From the NCBI RefSeq assembly GCF_050296195.1, contig NZ_JBNKRB010000045.1: a stretch of 64,000 nt of DNA; one strand, given 5' to 3'. Both the position numbers and the translations under genes were made by a program. Below are positions 52,722-61,635 of this stretch, piece after piece. The notes below the pieces were generated by a model, which worked only from the letters and a program-made list of their open reading frames with translations, did not search any database and was not told the origin of the DNA. The first letter of the stretch is position 1; each line of letters begins with the position of its first letter. This stretch comes from Gynuella sp050296195. GTDB lineage: Bacteria > Pseudomonadota > Gammaproteobacteria > Pseudomonadales > Natronospirillaceae.

Positions 52722-53021
52722 CTAATTCGATTTATCCTGGTCTGAAGGTTCTGGCGATATCACATACTGTTTTTGTGCTTCTTTGATTTCCGGATTGATC
52801 TGACCAACCTCTGGAAACACTTTGTCGAACACCAGCCAAAATGAATATTCTGGAAATGCAGAACATATTGCATTGATATCAACCAACCGGGGTTGCCCTT
52901 GGCCGCTCAATAGATTTCTTAATCGGGTGTATTTCATTCCGGCTTTCAAGGCAAACTCTTCAGGTTTCATATTTTCCTGGTCCAGAACCTGACGCACTCG
53001 TTGTAAAAATTCTTCTTTCAT
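52722..53021 (-). CDS. XRE-type HTH repressor of a phage-like module
   Basis: 99 residues. The N-terminal helix-turn-helix is EEFALKAGMKYTRLRNLLSG, and the C-terminal tail (NPEIKEAQKQYVISPEPSD) is polar. It is transcribed away from a CxxC-containing ORF and an excisionase-like gene, the arrangement seen in filamentous prophages (Pf-type repressor facing excisionase). An inverted repeat lies in the divergent interval. I infer it is the lysogeny repressor of a decayed prophage. Confidence 0.7.
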   Translation of the reverse strand: MKEEFLQRVRQVLDQENMKPEEFALKAGMKYTRLRNLLSGQGQPRLVDINAICSAFPEYSFWLVFDKVFPEVGQINPEIKEAQKQYVISPEPSDQDKSN

Positions 53022-53099
53022 GGATGATAATTCTTAAAAATAAGACATTTATATAATTTAATTGTTTTTAAACTTAATTTTAAAATATTAAAATCAAGG

Positions 53100-53121
53100 C
53101 TAAGCCAAAAATATGGTTTAG
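53100..53121. promoter_or_regulatory. Inverted-repeat operator candidate in the phage module
   Basis: CTAAGCC and GGTTTAG form a 7-bp inverted repeat with one mismatch and an 8-bp AT centre. It lies in the AT-rich interval between the divergent repressor and the rightward genes, 52 bp before the first rightward ATG. Confidence 0.4.
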
Positions 53122-53172
53122 TGTGGCTCAGTGAGGTTCTAAAGGCAACCGATGACCAGAGAGGGATCTGTA

Positions 53173-53541
53173 ATGATAAAACCAACAGGACAAGACGTTG
53201 CTATTCTCACTACAACTATCGCGGAAATAAGTCCACTCATTAGACGAACGATCTGTTTCGCACTGTGTTTTGTGGTGGGTCACCGCTACCAGAATTATTT
53301 TTACAGCTCTTATCGACTGGAGCGCTGTCGCTGTTGTGGTAGGGACATCATTGGCCGGAAAGCAATCGACCTGAAATTCCGACATTTCTTTAAACATCGT
53401 GTTTATCAGACGAAATGCCGTACCTGGTGTTATGAAATTTATTATGGCAAGAAGTTGTTCCGTCATGAGGAGGGCTTCCGCAATCAATCGGATGCCGTGC
53501 TGTTCCTAGACGTTGAATTGTCAAAATTGTTGGGTTCGTAA
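53173..53541 (+). CDS. Hypothetical phage-module protein with CxxC motifs
   Basis: 122 residues, ATG at 53173 with GAGAGGG upstream. It has ERCRCCGRDIIGRKAIDL followed by YQTKCRTWCYEIYYG, a Cys4 pattern that may bind zinc. Small cysteine-pair proteins occupy this position in some filamentous phages. I do not recognise the family precisely. It ends 11 nt before the excisionase-like gene, so an operon is likely. Confidence 0.55.
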   Translation: MIKPTGQDVAILTTTIAEISPLIRRTICFALCFVVGHRYQNYFYSSYRLERCRCCGRDIIGRKAIDLKFRHFFKHRVYQTKCRTWCYEIYYGKKLFRHEEGFRNQSDAVLFLDVELSKLLGS

Positions 53542-53552
53542 GGAGTCAATAA

Positions 53553-53780
53553 ATGGAGACCAAACAATCGATCCGCCTGTCCGCTTTGCCACCGGTGATG
53601 TCTCAGGAACAGTTATCCCTTTTCATTGGTGTCACCCCAGCCACTGTTCGTGGCTGGGTGGAGCAAAGAACCATTCCCACAGTGAAGATCGGCCGGCAAC
53701 GTTATATCAATACCATTAAACTGGCTGAAGATCTGTCATCCGGTAAAACCATCTTCACCAAAGGAGATTACAATGAATAA
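53553..53780 (+). CDS. Excisionase/AlpA-like small HTH protein
   Basis: 75 residues. MSQEQLSLFIGVTPATVRGWVEQRTIPTV... is a winged or MerR-like helix-turn-helix followed by KIGRQRYINTIKLAEDL, the usual plan of phage excisionases and AlpA regulators. It follows the CxxC protein and overlaps the next truncated ORF by 8 nt (ATGAATAA), as in compact phage operons. No integrase is nearby. Confidence 0.7.
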   Translation: METKQSIRLSALPPVMSQEQLSLFIGVTPATVRGWVEQRTIPTVKIGRQRYINTIKLAEDLSSGKTIFTKGDYNE

Positions 53781-53874
53781 CGAATATATGGCCAGAATCG
53801 TCATCAACGGGCAGATTTTTTGTCCTGCCCCATCAAATCATCCACTTCCGAAAGGTCATTGCCAGTCAAACTGA
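53773..53874 (+). pseudogene. Truncated phage gene at the right edge of the prophage remnant
   Basis: An ATG at 53773 with AAGGAG 6 nt upstream begins MNNEYMARIVINGQIF, then runs antisense through the end of the HugZ-like gene and stops after 33 codons. A well-placed ribosome-binding site on an ORF that cannot be complete indicates that the prophage is broken at about 53810-53820. Confidence 0.55.
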
Positions 53875-54316
53875 ACGCCCGGCCAAATCCTTTTACATAC
53901 TGCCCGTCTTTAACTTTCAGCCGGAATAATTCGAAATCAGCCAACGACGAAAGCTGCTTTGCAAATGGCCCGAAACGTTCAATCAGTGCGGCCATTCCTT
54001 CATCCCATGATGCGCTGCCACGTTCAATGGAATGAGCACTTACCTGATAAATAAGCCGCTTGCGGGCAAAAGGGTTATGGCATTGAGTCTCGTCTTCAAT
54101 CAGCATAATCGACGACTCTGGCACTTCTTGCAGATTGCTACAATGGCGCGCCAGTTGACTGATCAATATATAAAATTGCTCTCCCATCACAGCAAAGGGA
54201 GCATAACTGACGTTCAGCTGCTTATGCTTGTCATGAGTCGCCAATTGCAAGCTGGTTCGTTTGGAAATAAATGTCCGAATTTCTGCAGACAGTTGTTCTG
54301 GATCGACATCAGTCAT
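53804..54316 (-). CDS. HugZ/HutZ-like heme-utilisation or pyridoxamine-phosphate-oxidase-fold protein
   Basis: 170 residues of the FMN-binding split-barrel fold. TSLQLATHDKHKQLNVSYAPFAV, FYILISQLARHCSNLQ, SSIMLIEDETQCHNPFARKRL and LADFELFRLKVKDGQYVKGFGRAF follow the HugZ/HutZ family order, which bind or degrade heme for iron release. It lacks the C-terminal DUF2470 seen in some relatives. It is a single gene; heme-uptake genes are not adjacent. Phage remnant DNA abuts its 3' end. Confidence 0.8.
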   Translation of the reverse strand: MTDVDPEQLSAEIRTFISKRTSLQLATHDKHKQLNVSYAPFAVMGEQFYILISQLARHCSNLQEVPESSIMLIEDETQCHNPFARKRLIYQVSAHSIERGSASWDEGMAALIERFGPFAKQLSSLADFELFRLKVKDGQYVKGFGRAFSLTGNDLSEVDDLMGQDKKSAR

Positions 54317-54358
54317 GATAGCACCTCCGCTAACAGTGATCGGCCAATCCAGTATAGT

Positions 54359-56245
54359 TCAGCTTTCCATTGATGTAACCGTTCTCTTGACTCGCTGAAG
54401 TGCCCGTTCGAGATCTACCATTCGTACAGGCTTCACCAGCACATCATTCATCCCACAAGACTTGAGATGCTGATGATTTTCCGCAACCGCATCAGCAGTA
54501 TAGGCAATCACATAAGGCTCTGGTTTCAGATTCATCTGGCGCAGTCTGACAGTGGTTTCCCGACCATCCAATTCGGGCATATTGATATCCATCAGAATTG
54601 CGTCATAGGGCTGCATCTCCACAGCCTGGAGGGCTTCATAGCCATTACCCACAATTCGGACCACATGACCAAGCTTCTTCAGCATCATTTTCATTAACTG
54701 TTGATTGACTGCATTATCTTCAGCCAACAATATGGTCAGAGAGATTTCAAGATTATCCTTATCATCCTGTGAATCACGATTACCGTGCAGCTGTGTCGGT
54801 GTCGCCGGTATCTGAGTAACCAAGTTGAAAAAGAAAGTGGAGCCATCACCCGGAGAGCTGTGAACACGAATATCCCCTCCCATCGCATTCACCAAACGTT
54901 TACAGATGGCCAGACCCAATCCGGTTCCACCATAACGATGTTCAGAAGAACGGCTAACCTGAGTAAATGGCTGGAACAATCGCTGAACACCTTCGTCATC
55001 AATACCTATACCGGTATCCTGTACCTCAAACAGTAGTTCGATCTGCTGCTCCACTTCTTGATGAGTGCTGACCTTCAGAGCCACTTCCCCGACTTCAGTA
55101 AATTTGGCGGCATTTCCCAGCAGGTTAGTCAGCACCTGGCGCAGGTGTTTTTCATCCGCATGAATAAATTCCGGTACATCCTCATCGACTCTACAGATCA
55201 GACGAACTTCAGGCTGCTTGATCTGCGGGCGAATGATATCGAGCGTTGTCTGAATCATCGGTCGCAACGCGAACGTGGAAAAATCCAGCTCCAGTTTTCC
55301 CGATTCAATTTTTGCCAGATCCAGTACATCACTGACAATCATCACCAGAGACTGGGTACATGCCTGAACAATACCAAGATACTCACGCTGTTTAAGGTCA
55401 AGCATGGAATGCTCCAGTAACTCCGAAGCCCCCACAATGCCGTTGAGTGGCGTACGAATCTCATGGCTCATGATTGCCACAAACTCGCTCTTGGCATGAT
55501 TCTCTGCCTCAGCCTTATCACGGGCTTTTTCCAGCTCCACTGCGTTAAGACGCAAACGATAAAGGTTATGGATTCGATGCAGATATAACGATACCAGAAC
55601 ACCAAAAGCGACAAACAAAAAGACCGCAAATCCAACCAACCCAAGCGCCTCAGAACGCAAGGACTGCTGATACTCTTTTAATGATACTTCAGCACCTGCA
55701 ACATAAGGCGTACCGTCACGGGATCTCATCGGCACAAACACTGCGCGAAAATCCCCCCAGTGGTCAGAATATTCCACCCAGGTAATTTTCTGTGTATCAA
55801 AGGTATTAATTAATTCCGCACTGGCATCCGGATAGGGATCAAAGAAGCGGACATAAGTGCCATTCTGCAACTCTTCCTGAGACGCACTGGAAGAAACCAG
55901 GATAATCTGATCATCCCTTTTGATGACCGTATATATGAAGCTCAGTCCTAGCCGCTTGGCATAGTCTGACAAAGTCCGGATCGCAATCCAGTCTTCATTT
56001 TCGGTTTTAGAGGATTTACTGGTCAGGTGGTCATGATAATCATTACCAAGAGCGGCAGAGGCCATCAAGGCGCCGTGATATAACTTGTTGTTGATGTTTT
56101 CATCAATAATCGTTTTTGCCTGCCAATACAGGTACAGAATAAAAACCAGGCAGGAAACGATGTATCCGACCGTAAATAAAGCGAACTTCCATCGCCCTTT
56201 CAGATTCACCTGAAACATCCTGTTCGCATTTTCTGTTAACCACAT
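54359..56245 (-). CDS. Membrane hybrid sensor histidine kinase with receiver
   Basis: 628 residues. TM1 (FALFTVGYIVSCLVFILYLY) and TM2 (LGLVGFAVFLFVAFGVLVSLY) enclose a ~155-residue periplasmic sensor. HisKA has H261 in AIMSHEIRTPLNG. The HATPase domain has NLLGNAAKFTEVG, VQDTGIGI and GGTGLGLAI. The C-terminal receiver has phosphoacceptor D553 in ILMDINMPELDG. No Hpt domain is attached, so a separate phosphotransfer protein is needed. The ligand is unknown. It starts about 1 kb from the divergent YigZ gene. Confidence 0.93.
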   Translation of the reverse strand: MWLTENANRMFQVNLKGRWKFALFTVGYIVSCLVFILYLYWQAKTIIDENINNKLYHGALMASAALGNDYHDHLTSKSSKTENEDWIAIRTLSDYAKRLGLSFIYTVIKRDDQIILVSSSASQEELQNGTYVRFFDPYPDASAELINTFDTQKITWVEYSDHWGDFRAVFVPMRSRDGTPYVAGAEVSLKEYQQSLRSEALGLVGFAVFLFVAFGVLVSLYLHRIHNLYRLRLNAVELEKARDKAEAENHAKSEFVAIMSHEIRTPLNGIVGASELLEHSMLDLKQREYLGIVQACTQSLVMIVSDVLDLAKIESGKLELDFSTFALRPMIQTTLDIIRPQIKQPEVRLICRVDEDVPEFIHADEKHLRQVLTNLLGNAAKFTEVGEVALKVSTHQEVEQQIELLFEVQDTGIGIDDEGVQRLFQPFTQVSRSSEHRYGGTGLGLAICKRLVNAMGGDIRVHSSPGDGSTFFFNLVTQIPATPTQLHGNRDSQDDKDNLEISLTILLAEDNAVNQQLMKMMLKKLGHVVRIVGNGYEALQAVEMQPYDAILMDINMPELDGRETTVRLRQMNLKPEPYVIAYTADAVAENHQHLKSCGMNDVLVKPVRMVDLERALQRVKRTVTSMES

Positions 56246-57243
56246 TAGTAGCAGCCTATTGTTATTCGGGTCAATTCCACTAAATTCTGAAAATGATTAC
56301 TCCTGCCACCTTGATACACGGGTACTGCGGCAATGATCAAGATACTGTCAATTCCATGCATCAGAATCTACTTGGCTGTTAAACACCAGATATACCCCAG
56401 TCAGCAATCACTCACAAGGATCTACCTAGCGATATCATCATACGAGTCCTTCATACTGTAACTGTAGATTTTATTCATTATAGAACCAGTATTGTGTTAG
56501 TTCTGCTTTAGATAATGTAGCTGATAGTAAACAGATCGCTCTCCAGACTTAGGAATACAAAGAGAGCAACCAGACATCTGCTTTGAGAGCAGATATGGTT
56601 TACCTTGAACAAAGAGCGGACACAGACACCTGCACAACCGTCAGCCATATCCGTAATGACACGAACAGATAGCTTTAAAAGCACCAGAGCACAAACTAAG
56701 TTAACCTTGGCCACTGTATAAGCCTGTATTGATCAGGTTTCGCCTGTAAGGAAGAGATTTTGGATACAGCAAAATTGCATACTAAGCAAAACACTTCCTG
56801 ATACAGAGGACATCAACAGGCTTAGAGAACAACCGTCCAGCCTCACAGACAAACATATTGACTGTCTGCTTTTGGCCATGAAATCAGCCCGACTCCCACC
56901 TCATTTCTCACAGAAAGACTCAGGAGTGATTGTCAGCTGTGCCAACTGCTTTGCTCTATCCTTCTTTAGTAGGATTTATGGTGAATATATTTTCATGAAA
57001 TATCAAAAACCGAGCACTCTTTTTCTTAGCATAAATTAGCGACTCTGAGGCCAACATAACTCCTATCAAAACAGCTTCAACTGTTACTGAATATAAGTCA
57101 TGCAGATTTCTTCACCGAGCACTCGTTTCATTACCAAAAATTCAACTTAAAACTCTGCAGATACTGTACGCTTTACCATGTATTAGCATTGACGCGCTTC
57201 CAACCGCTATAATCGGCAACTTACCTTCCAATCTAGCCTGGCT
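56246..57243. other. Almost 1 kb of intergenic DNA between divergent genes
   Basis: I see no supported gene, tRNA or hairpin of note. Short open frames on both strands (for example 56508-56714 minus) lack ribosome-binding sites and family resemblance. Promoters for the kinase and for yigZ should lie at its two ends. Confidence 0.4.
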
Positions 57244-57864
57244 ATGACTGACCCATACTATAGAGTGCTATCTTCAGCAGTATCGATTGAATTCGAAGAA
57301 AAAAAGAGCCGGTTTCTGGGTTTTCTGTATCCAGCGCAGACACGCGAAATAGCCTTCTCACATTTGGACACTCTCAAACAAACCTATCCCGATGCCCGTC
57401 ACCATTGCTGGGCTTATCTGTTTGGAGACCCAAACCAACCCAAAACCCAGGCATTCAATGACGATGGAGAACCATCGGGCACCGCTGGCAAACCCATACT
57501 TCATGTTCTTACCCAACGTGGCTGTGGAGACACAATGGCCATCGTCGTACGGTACTTTGGTGGCATAAAACTCGGCGCGGGTGGTTTGGTCAGGGCTTAC
57601 TCATCGGCCGTCTCACAAGCCATTGATCAGGCCGACTTCACAGAGCGGCGACCATTAATACAACTACAACTAACCTTGCCATTCGCACTTGAATCCATCG
57701 TTCGTCGCCTGATAGACGACTACGACGGCAACATTCAGGAACTGGAATACAGCCACGAAGTGACATTGCGTATGCAACTTGAGAGTAACCGGCAACAGTC
57801 TTTCAGCACAGATATTCAGCAGTTATCTTCAGGAAGCGTCATTGTTAAAACATTAAATGACTGA
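57244..57864 (+). CDS. YigZ/IMPACT family protein
   Basis: 206 residues. N-terminal UPF0029 (Impact) domain: FEEKKSRFLGFLYPAQ, HHCWAYLFGDP, FNDDGEPSGTAGKPIL, VVRYFGGIKLGAGGLVRAYSSA. The C-terminal ~70 residues match the ferredoxin-like DUF1949. Eukaryotic IMPACT proteins modulate GCN2; the bacterial function is not settled. It appears to be monocistronic. The 330 bp after it contain nothing recognisable. Confidence 0.9.
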   Translation: MTDPYYRVLSSAVSIEFEEKKSRFLGFLYPAQTREIAFSHLDTLKQTYPDARHHCWAYLFGDPNQPKTQAFNDDGEPSGTAGKPILHVLTQRGCGDTMAIVVRYFGGIKLGAGGLVRAYSSAVSQAIDQADFTERRPLIQLQLTLPFALESIVRRLIDDYDGNIQELEYSHEVTLRMQLESNRQQSFSTDIQQLSSGSVIVKTLND

Positions 57865-58194
57865 TACTCACTATCTTGGCACTTAGTCCAGCAGAACACA
57901 TGACTTGTGGTTATTTGCTGTTGGGTTGATGAAGCGGGAGGTTCGAGAGTTTTTAATGCAACTACAGTTTTGATAGCGATGCGGACAACTTACTGACAGG
58001 ACAAAAAAGCCAACCCATATCCCATCATGCTTAGCCGGAAGGCAGGCTTCTATTATTTTATATAAGTCCATTCAGACTCAAAAATTGCATGGAATCTGAT
58101 GGATTTTACAGACACAGACAAATTAACTCAGCAAGAACTGCTTTTGCTAACCGGTAATTAACCCAAAAAACTACTCGGCAGCTGTTTGTTCAAA

Positions 58195-58887
58195 TTACCA
58201 ATCCAGCTCCTGACCATCATACTGCCAGAATCGACCGGTATGCTGCATCGAAAACGCGGTTATCACTTTGACCAAACCCGCTGATGACTCCTCAACACTG
58301 ATATCCGCCCCCTCTCCCCCCATATCGGTTCTCACCCATCCTGGGTGCATAAGATAGACCCCGATATTCTTAGGCTTAAGCTCTAGCGCCAAACATTGCA
58401 TGGATTTATTGAGCGCCGCCTTGGAACTTCTATAAGCAATCGAACCTGCACTCTTTCCTGCCAACGCTCCCATCTTGCTGGAAATCGAAACAATCTTTGC
58501 ATTCTTACTCATGCTCAGGTTTGGCAATAACGCCAGTGCAATTCTCATCGGTGCGACAACATTAACCTGAAAAGTCTTTTCCCAGTCATCAAAATTCAAA
58601 TCATCATGGGTTTGATGATCACCGCCAATAATACCGGCACTGTTAATCAGAATATCTATGCACCGGCCAGTTAGAGCAGAAGCAAGTTCATCAATCGAAT
58701 GACGGTTTGTTAGCTCCAACACATAGACCTCTATCTTAGCACCCAATTTCGCTGCAAGCTCTGAAACCCGTTCCCTGGATGCATCGTCTCTGACTGTCCC
58801 GATTACGTTATATCCAAGGTGTACAAAATCCTCTGCGAGTCTGTAACCGATACCTCGACCAATACCTGTAATAAATACTGTCTCCAT
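58195..58887 (-). CDS. Short-chain dehydrogenase/reductase, C-factor-like
   Basis: 230 residues. The nucleotide loop is TGIGRGIG (7-14), the NAG motif NSAGIIGG, catalytic serine in SISSKMGALAG, and YxxxK in AYRSSKAAL. HPGWVRTDMGGEGADISVEES is typical of the C-factor/sniffer subgroup. The substrate is unknown. It is transcribed toward yigZ and away from the cassette-like region, so the divergent 58888-58981 interval marks the border between ordinary chromosome and the small-gene array. Confidence 0.9.
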   Translation of the reverse strand: METVFITGIGRGIGYRLAEDFVHLGYNVIGTVRDDASRERVSELAAKLGAKIEVYVLELTNRHSIDELASALTGRCIDILINSAGIIGGDHQTHDDLNFDDWEKTFQVNVVAPMRIALALLPNLSMSKNAKIVSISSKMGALAGKSAGSIAYRSSKAALNKSMQCLALELKPKNIGVYLMHPGWVRTDMGGEGADISVEESSAGLVKVITAFSMQHTGRFWQYDGQELDW

Positions 58888-58981
58888 TATACCCCCTTAC
58901 GAATAAAACCAGATTTTGAAACAACCAAAGTACAGTATCAGTCTTGTCTTTCCTTTGGCAAATATGAAAAGAGCTACTTTT

Positions 58982-59597
58982 ATGAATAGAGCAATTACAT
59001 TTTATTGTGATCTTTCTCTCGGGTTGTTCTGTAATGAGATATTCACCTGCTCTAGATAAAGAGCTAACAGAAAATGGAACTGAATTTCTATCGAAGCGCA
59101 ATCTCACAAACAATTTTGAGAATGAGTTTAACGGTAGATTTATAGATTGGTATAAGTACAAAAATATTGATGACCCAAAAGGTGAGATTGAGATTATTGA
59201 AGTAGAGAAGCAGAACGATTATGAAGGGTTCCAGTGTTTCGAACCTACAATGTATATTCTTTCACTCGGTCTGATCCCAGCACACTGTGTGGGAAAATTT
59301 GAGCTTATCGTAAAATTTATGGAAGACGGGAAAGGAAAAGTTGTTACTAAGAAAATTAAGCAGATATCGATGGCAGGATGGTTTCCATTGTTTTTACTGC
59401 TTAGCCCAAATTGGGAATATGACTTAAGTACCAACCCATATGAAAGAATTTTTGTTGACATTATTAACACTGAAGCTGAAAGCTATAATCGGGCAACCGG
59501 TGGGGAGTATCTAGCCCCCACCCATAACACCCTGCATCTAGGCGTCGGACCAGTGCTCTGTACAGGGCGGGTAAAATTTAATCCATCCATCGCGTAG
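58982..59597 (+). CDS. Lipoprotein-like gene with a one-base frameshift in its signal peptide
   Basis: The long frame starts at GTG 59007 with MIFLSGCS, too short for a signal peptide. The ATG at 58982 (MNRAITFY) is one base out of frame. Removing one T from the run 59000-59003 would join them into MNRAITFIVIFLSGCS, a complete lipoprotein signal with the lipobox cysteine. The mature protein (ELTENGTEFLSKR, RFIDWYKYKNIDD, then a hydrophobic MAGWFPLFLLLSPNWEYDL) matches no family I know. The last ~35 codons run through hairpin DNA at 59501-59573 and may not belong to the original gene. It is AT-rich and first in the cassette-like array. Confidence 0.5.
59501..59573. repeat. Two adjacent hairpins at the end of the first array gene
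   Basis: GTGGGG (59501-59506) pairs with CCCCAC (59517-59522). Next, ACCC and CCCTG (59521-59535) pair with CAGGG and GGGT (59564-59573). They precede an IS5-family transposase remnant. They could be a decayed attC site or the end of an inserted element. Confidence 0.4.
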
Positions 59598-59708
59598 CGA
59601 TACAAGTCCGGCATACTTCAAATAGGTTTTATTCAATGCCCGATTGATCCATGGTGCTTTCGAACTACACTATGCATACTTACTGGTACATCCAACAGCC
59701 GACTTTAT

Positions 59709-59834
59709 CGGCACACCAAACGGATATTTGGCTATAGAAAGATTCGTTATCGTGGCTTGGCCAAGAATACGAACTGTTTGTATATGTTGTGTGCATTTGC
59801 CAATGTAATGAGGGTGAAATCTTTACTGGCTTAG
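59709..59834 (+). pseudogene. C-terminal remnant of an IS5-family transposase
   Basis: 41 codons ending in TAG. The residues RIFGYRKIRYRGLAKNTNCL, followed by a leucine/alanine-rich helix (YMLCAFANVMRVKSLLA), match the end of IS5-type DDE transposases, where the pattern F-G-Y-x-K-V-R-Y-R-G-L-A-K-N is diagnostic. The N-terminal two thirds are missing. It lies between the first and second array genes and probably cut the 5' end off the latter. Confidence 0.7.
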
Positions 59835-60051
59835 TCCAATATGCGACTAAAGTCGGTGTATTCTGAACACCTCAAAGGCTGAAGGCAATTATAATAAGAA
59901 AATCAGAGAGGCTCTTGATCTATTTGAAATAAATGGATGTGATCATCTTTACGATGATTTCATTAAGATTTCTGAAAAAAATAAACAACTGGGGTTATTT
60001 TCTCAGTTAACAACCATATGCAATCGACACGATGAAGACGGCGCAACTGCT

Positions 60052-60381
60052 GTGACTGTTATATGTACGGGAGAGTACGGAGTGAATGATTCAGAATTTC
60101 CATTTGATTCAGAACTGACTCAAGAGCAATTGGAGTTAATATCCAAGCTATCTGATTCAGCAATTGAAGAAATTGATGCAGTATTATTGGCGCAGGTAGG
60201 TAAGCAACCACAAAAAGTTGCGATGGTAGTGGCTATGGCAATGAGTAAACTATCAAATAAAATAGAAGGCATCCCTGATATTTTCTATGCACAGAGAGTT
60301 GCTGAGATGGTAAATAAGGGGCTCCTTTTATCACAAGGCAATTTGCGCAGGATGCGACACAGTGAAGTTAAGGTGCCATAA
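60052..60381 (+). CDS. DUF3658-like protein, 5' truncated
   Basis: 109 residues from the GTG at 60052. The same frame is open without any start codon back to 59851 and encodes plausible protein there (EALDLFEINGCDHLYDDFIK), so the true N-terminus is lost. The C-terminus (LTQEQLELISKLSDSAIEEI, GIPDIFYAQRVAEMVNKGLL, GNLRRMRHSEVKVP) resembles DUF3658, often found with DUF1835; the family role is unknown. The loss fits the neighbouring transposase remnant. An attC-like palindrome follows at once. Confidence 0.55.
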   Translation: MTVICTGEYGVNDSEFPFDSELTQEQLELISKLSDSAIEEIDAVLLAQVGKQPQKVAMVVAMAMSKLSNKIEGIPDIFYAQRVAEMVNKGLLLSQGNLRRMRHSEVKVP

Positions 60382-60384
60382 AAT

Positions 60385-60432
60385 CATTTACAAATTGCAG
60401 CACTCAGTCGGCGCGTATACAAAGCGTTAAAT
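60385..60432 (+). repeat. attC-like site 1
   Basis: CATTTAC (60385-60391) near the stop codon pairs with GTTAAAT (60426-60432), the latter a perfect GTTRRRY core inside GCGTTAAATG. The interior is GC-rich. At 48 bp it is short for attC and may be decayed. The 240 bp that follow hold only a 25-codon ORF (60445-60522) with no support. Confidence 0.45.
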
Positions 60433-60673
60433 GTCAGAAGCATTATGCAAATAAACCAAATTACTAGATTTGAAAAAATAGAGATGGAGGGTCTCTTACA
60501 GTATCTTTTTTTAATCTACTGATTCCTGTGAGTCTTGAGTAATTTTTTCAATTGAGAGGGACATCGAAAAACTGAAATTTTGCGACCCTGTTTTGGTCAA
60601 TAGAACTACGAGTATAGAGGCTAACTTAAGTTTGAATGCAGCAAAATATGGACATTAGATGTAATCTGGGCTC

Positions 60674-61033
60674 TTGGTAGAAATTGCAGTGAATTATAAA
60701 TACCCAGAGGAGCTAGAGTTCTTTGATACAGGATTCGGCGTATATGACGAGAACGACCCCGGTGAAGGCTTATTTTCTTATATCTATATTTATGAAGGTG
60801 ATAGTGAGTTTGTCGTTACTTATTCTCCATCCAGCAAAATATCATTTAGTGCCAAACTGATAACAAAAGGTATCATGGTATTTAATATCTACCAAGAGTA
60901 TGTGTCGAAAATAGCTTTCCAAGCATGGAGTGATGAGAAAGTTATTCGGATATATTGCAATACCAAGAGCATAAATACTGAGTTTAGGCTGGATTATTTA
61001 CCTCACCCGGGAATATATGTCGCAAACACCTAA
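60674..61033 (+). CDS. Unrecognised small cassette protein
   Basis: 119 residues (TTG start at 60674; GTG 60689 is possible). Rich in aromatic and acidic residues: EELEFFDTGFGVYDENDPGE, YIYIYEGDSEFVVTYSPSS, then IAFQAWSDEKVIRIYCNTKS. It alternates hydrophobic and polar residues, so a beta-sandwich is likely. No signal peptide and no family recognised; the size and composition resemble immunity-type cassette proteins. An attC-like sequence begins at its stop codon. Confidence 0.5.
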   Translation: MVEIAVNYKYPEELEFFDTGFGVYDENDPGEGLFSYIYIYEGDSEFVVTYSPSSKISFSAKLITKGIMVFNIYQEYVSKIAFQAWSDEKVIRIYCNTKSINTEFRLDYLPHPGIYVANT

Positions 61034-61081
61034 TAAGGCAGTCAACCTGACGGCTATTTCATCGCTTACCACACGTTATAA
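61029..61081 (+). repeat. attC-like site 2
   Basis: CCTAATAAGGCAGTCAACCTG at its left resembles the opening of chromosomal attC sites (CCTAACAAGGCAGTCAA type). It ends in ACGTTATAA, a weaker GTTRRRY match. It overlaps the stop codon of the preceding gene, as cassette sites often do. Confidence 0.5.
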
Positions 61082-61102
61082 CCCTAAAGTAGTTATGAAA
61101 AT

Positions 61103-61543
61103 ATGAAAATTTTAGAAGCCGAAAGTTCAGATATTCCTTTGCTTACCAAGTTAATGACTCAGTTTAACGTTGAAGAATCAATTGAACTTCCCGTTGAGGT
61201 AATGAAAAAAACTATAGAATTGTCTTTTTCCAATCGTAACTATATACAAACCTTCATCGCTTACGAGGGTAATTCGGTTGTCGGTTATATTCACATATGT
61301 TATTCGTTCAGTTTTGAATACCAAGGGTTGGAAGCGTCAATTGATGAGATATTTATTCTCAAAGAGTTTAGGGGGCTAGGGCTGGCCAAGGTTCTTTTTG
61401 ACGATATTGAAAATGAAATTAAGTCGAGGGGCGCAGTGGCCATTAGGGCTGATGTATCAGACGATAAGCCATGGCTTGATGGTTTTTACAAAAAATTAGG
61501 TTTTTGTCAGGTAAGCTATAGACCGTACTACAAGCAGCTATGA
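61103..61543 (+). CDS. GNAT family N-acetyltransferase
   Basis: 146 residues. AESSDIPLLTKLMTQFNVEE, FIAYEGNSVVGYIHICYSFS, IDEIFILKEFRGLGLAKVLF with the acetyl-CoA loop (RGLGLA), and DGFYKKLGFCQV follow the standard GNAT order A-B. The substrate is unknown; small GNATs are among the most common integron cassette genes. AT-rich composition and flanking attC-like sites support cassette origin. The ATG has no strong Shine-Dalgarno sequence. Confidence 0.8.
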   Translation: MKILEAESSDIPLLTKLMTQFNVEESIELPVEVMKKTIELSFSNRNYIQTFIAYEGNSVVGYIHICYSFSFEYQGLEASIDEIFILKEFRGLGLAKVLFDDIENEIKSRGAVAIRADVSDDKPWLDGFYKKLGFCQVSYRPYYKQL

Positions 61544-61622
61544 CAATTTGCTGTATTCATACCCAAATATGCGTCGTAAGCTTTTGGTTTGCTCCTTTGG
61601 GCAAGTAAGCAAGGCGTTAAGC
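61537..61622 (+). repeat. attC-like site 3
   Basis: Begins at GCTATGAC, overlapping the GNAT stop codon, and ends in GGCGTTAAGC, where GTTAAGC (61616-61622) fits GTTRRRY exactly. Inside, TTGCT...TACCCAAA pairs imperfectly with TTTGGGCAAGTAAGCAAG, giving the bulged stem expected of attC. About 86 bp. Confidence 0.6.
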
Positions 61623-61635
61623 TCCACGAGGAATC

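Noticed and set aside
56508..56714. 68-codon minus-strand ORF in the 1-kb gap
   Set aside because: No ribosome-binding site or family resemblance.
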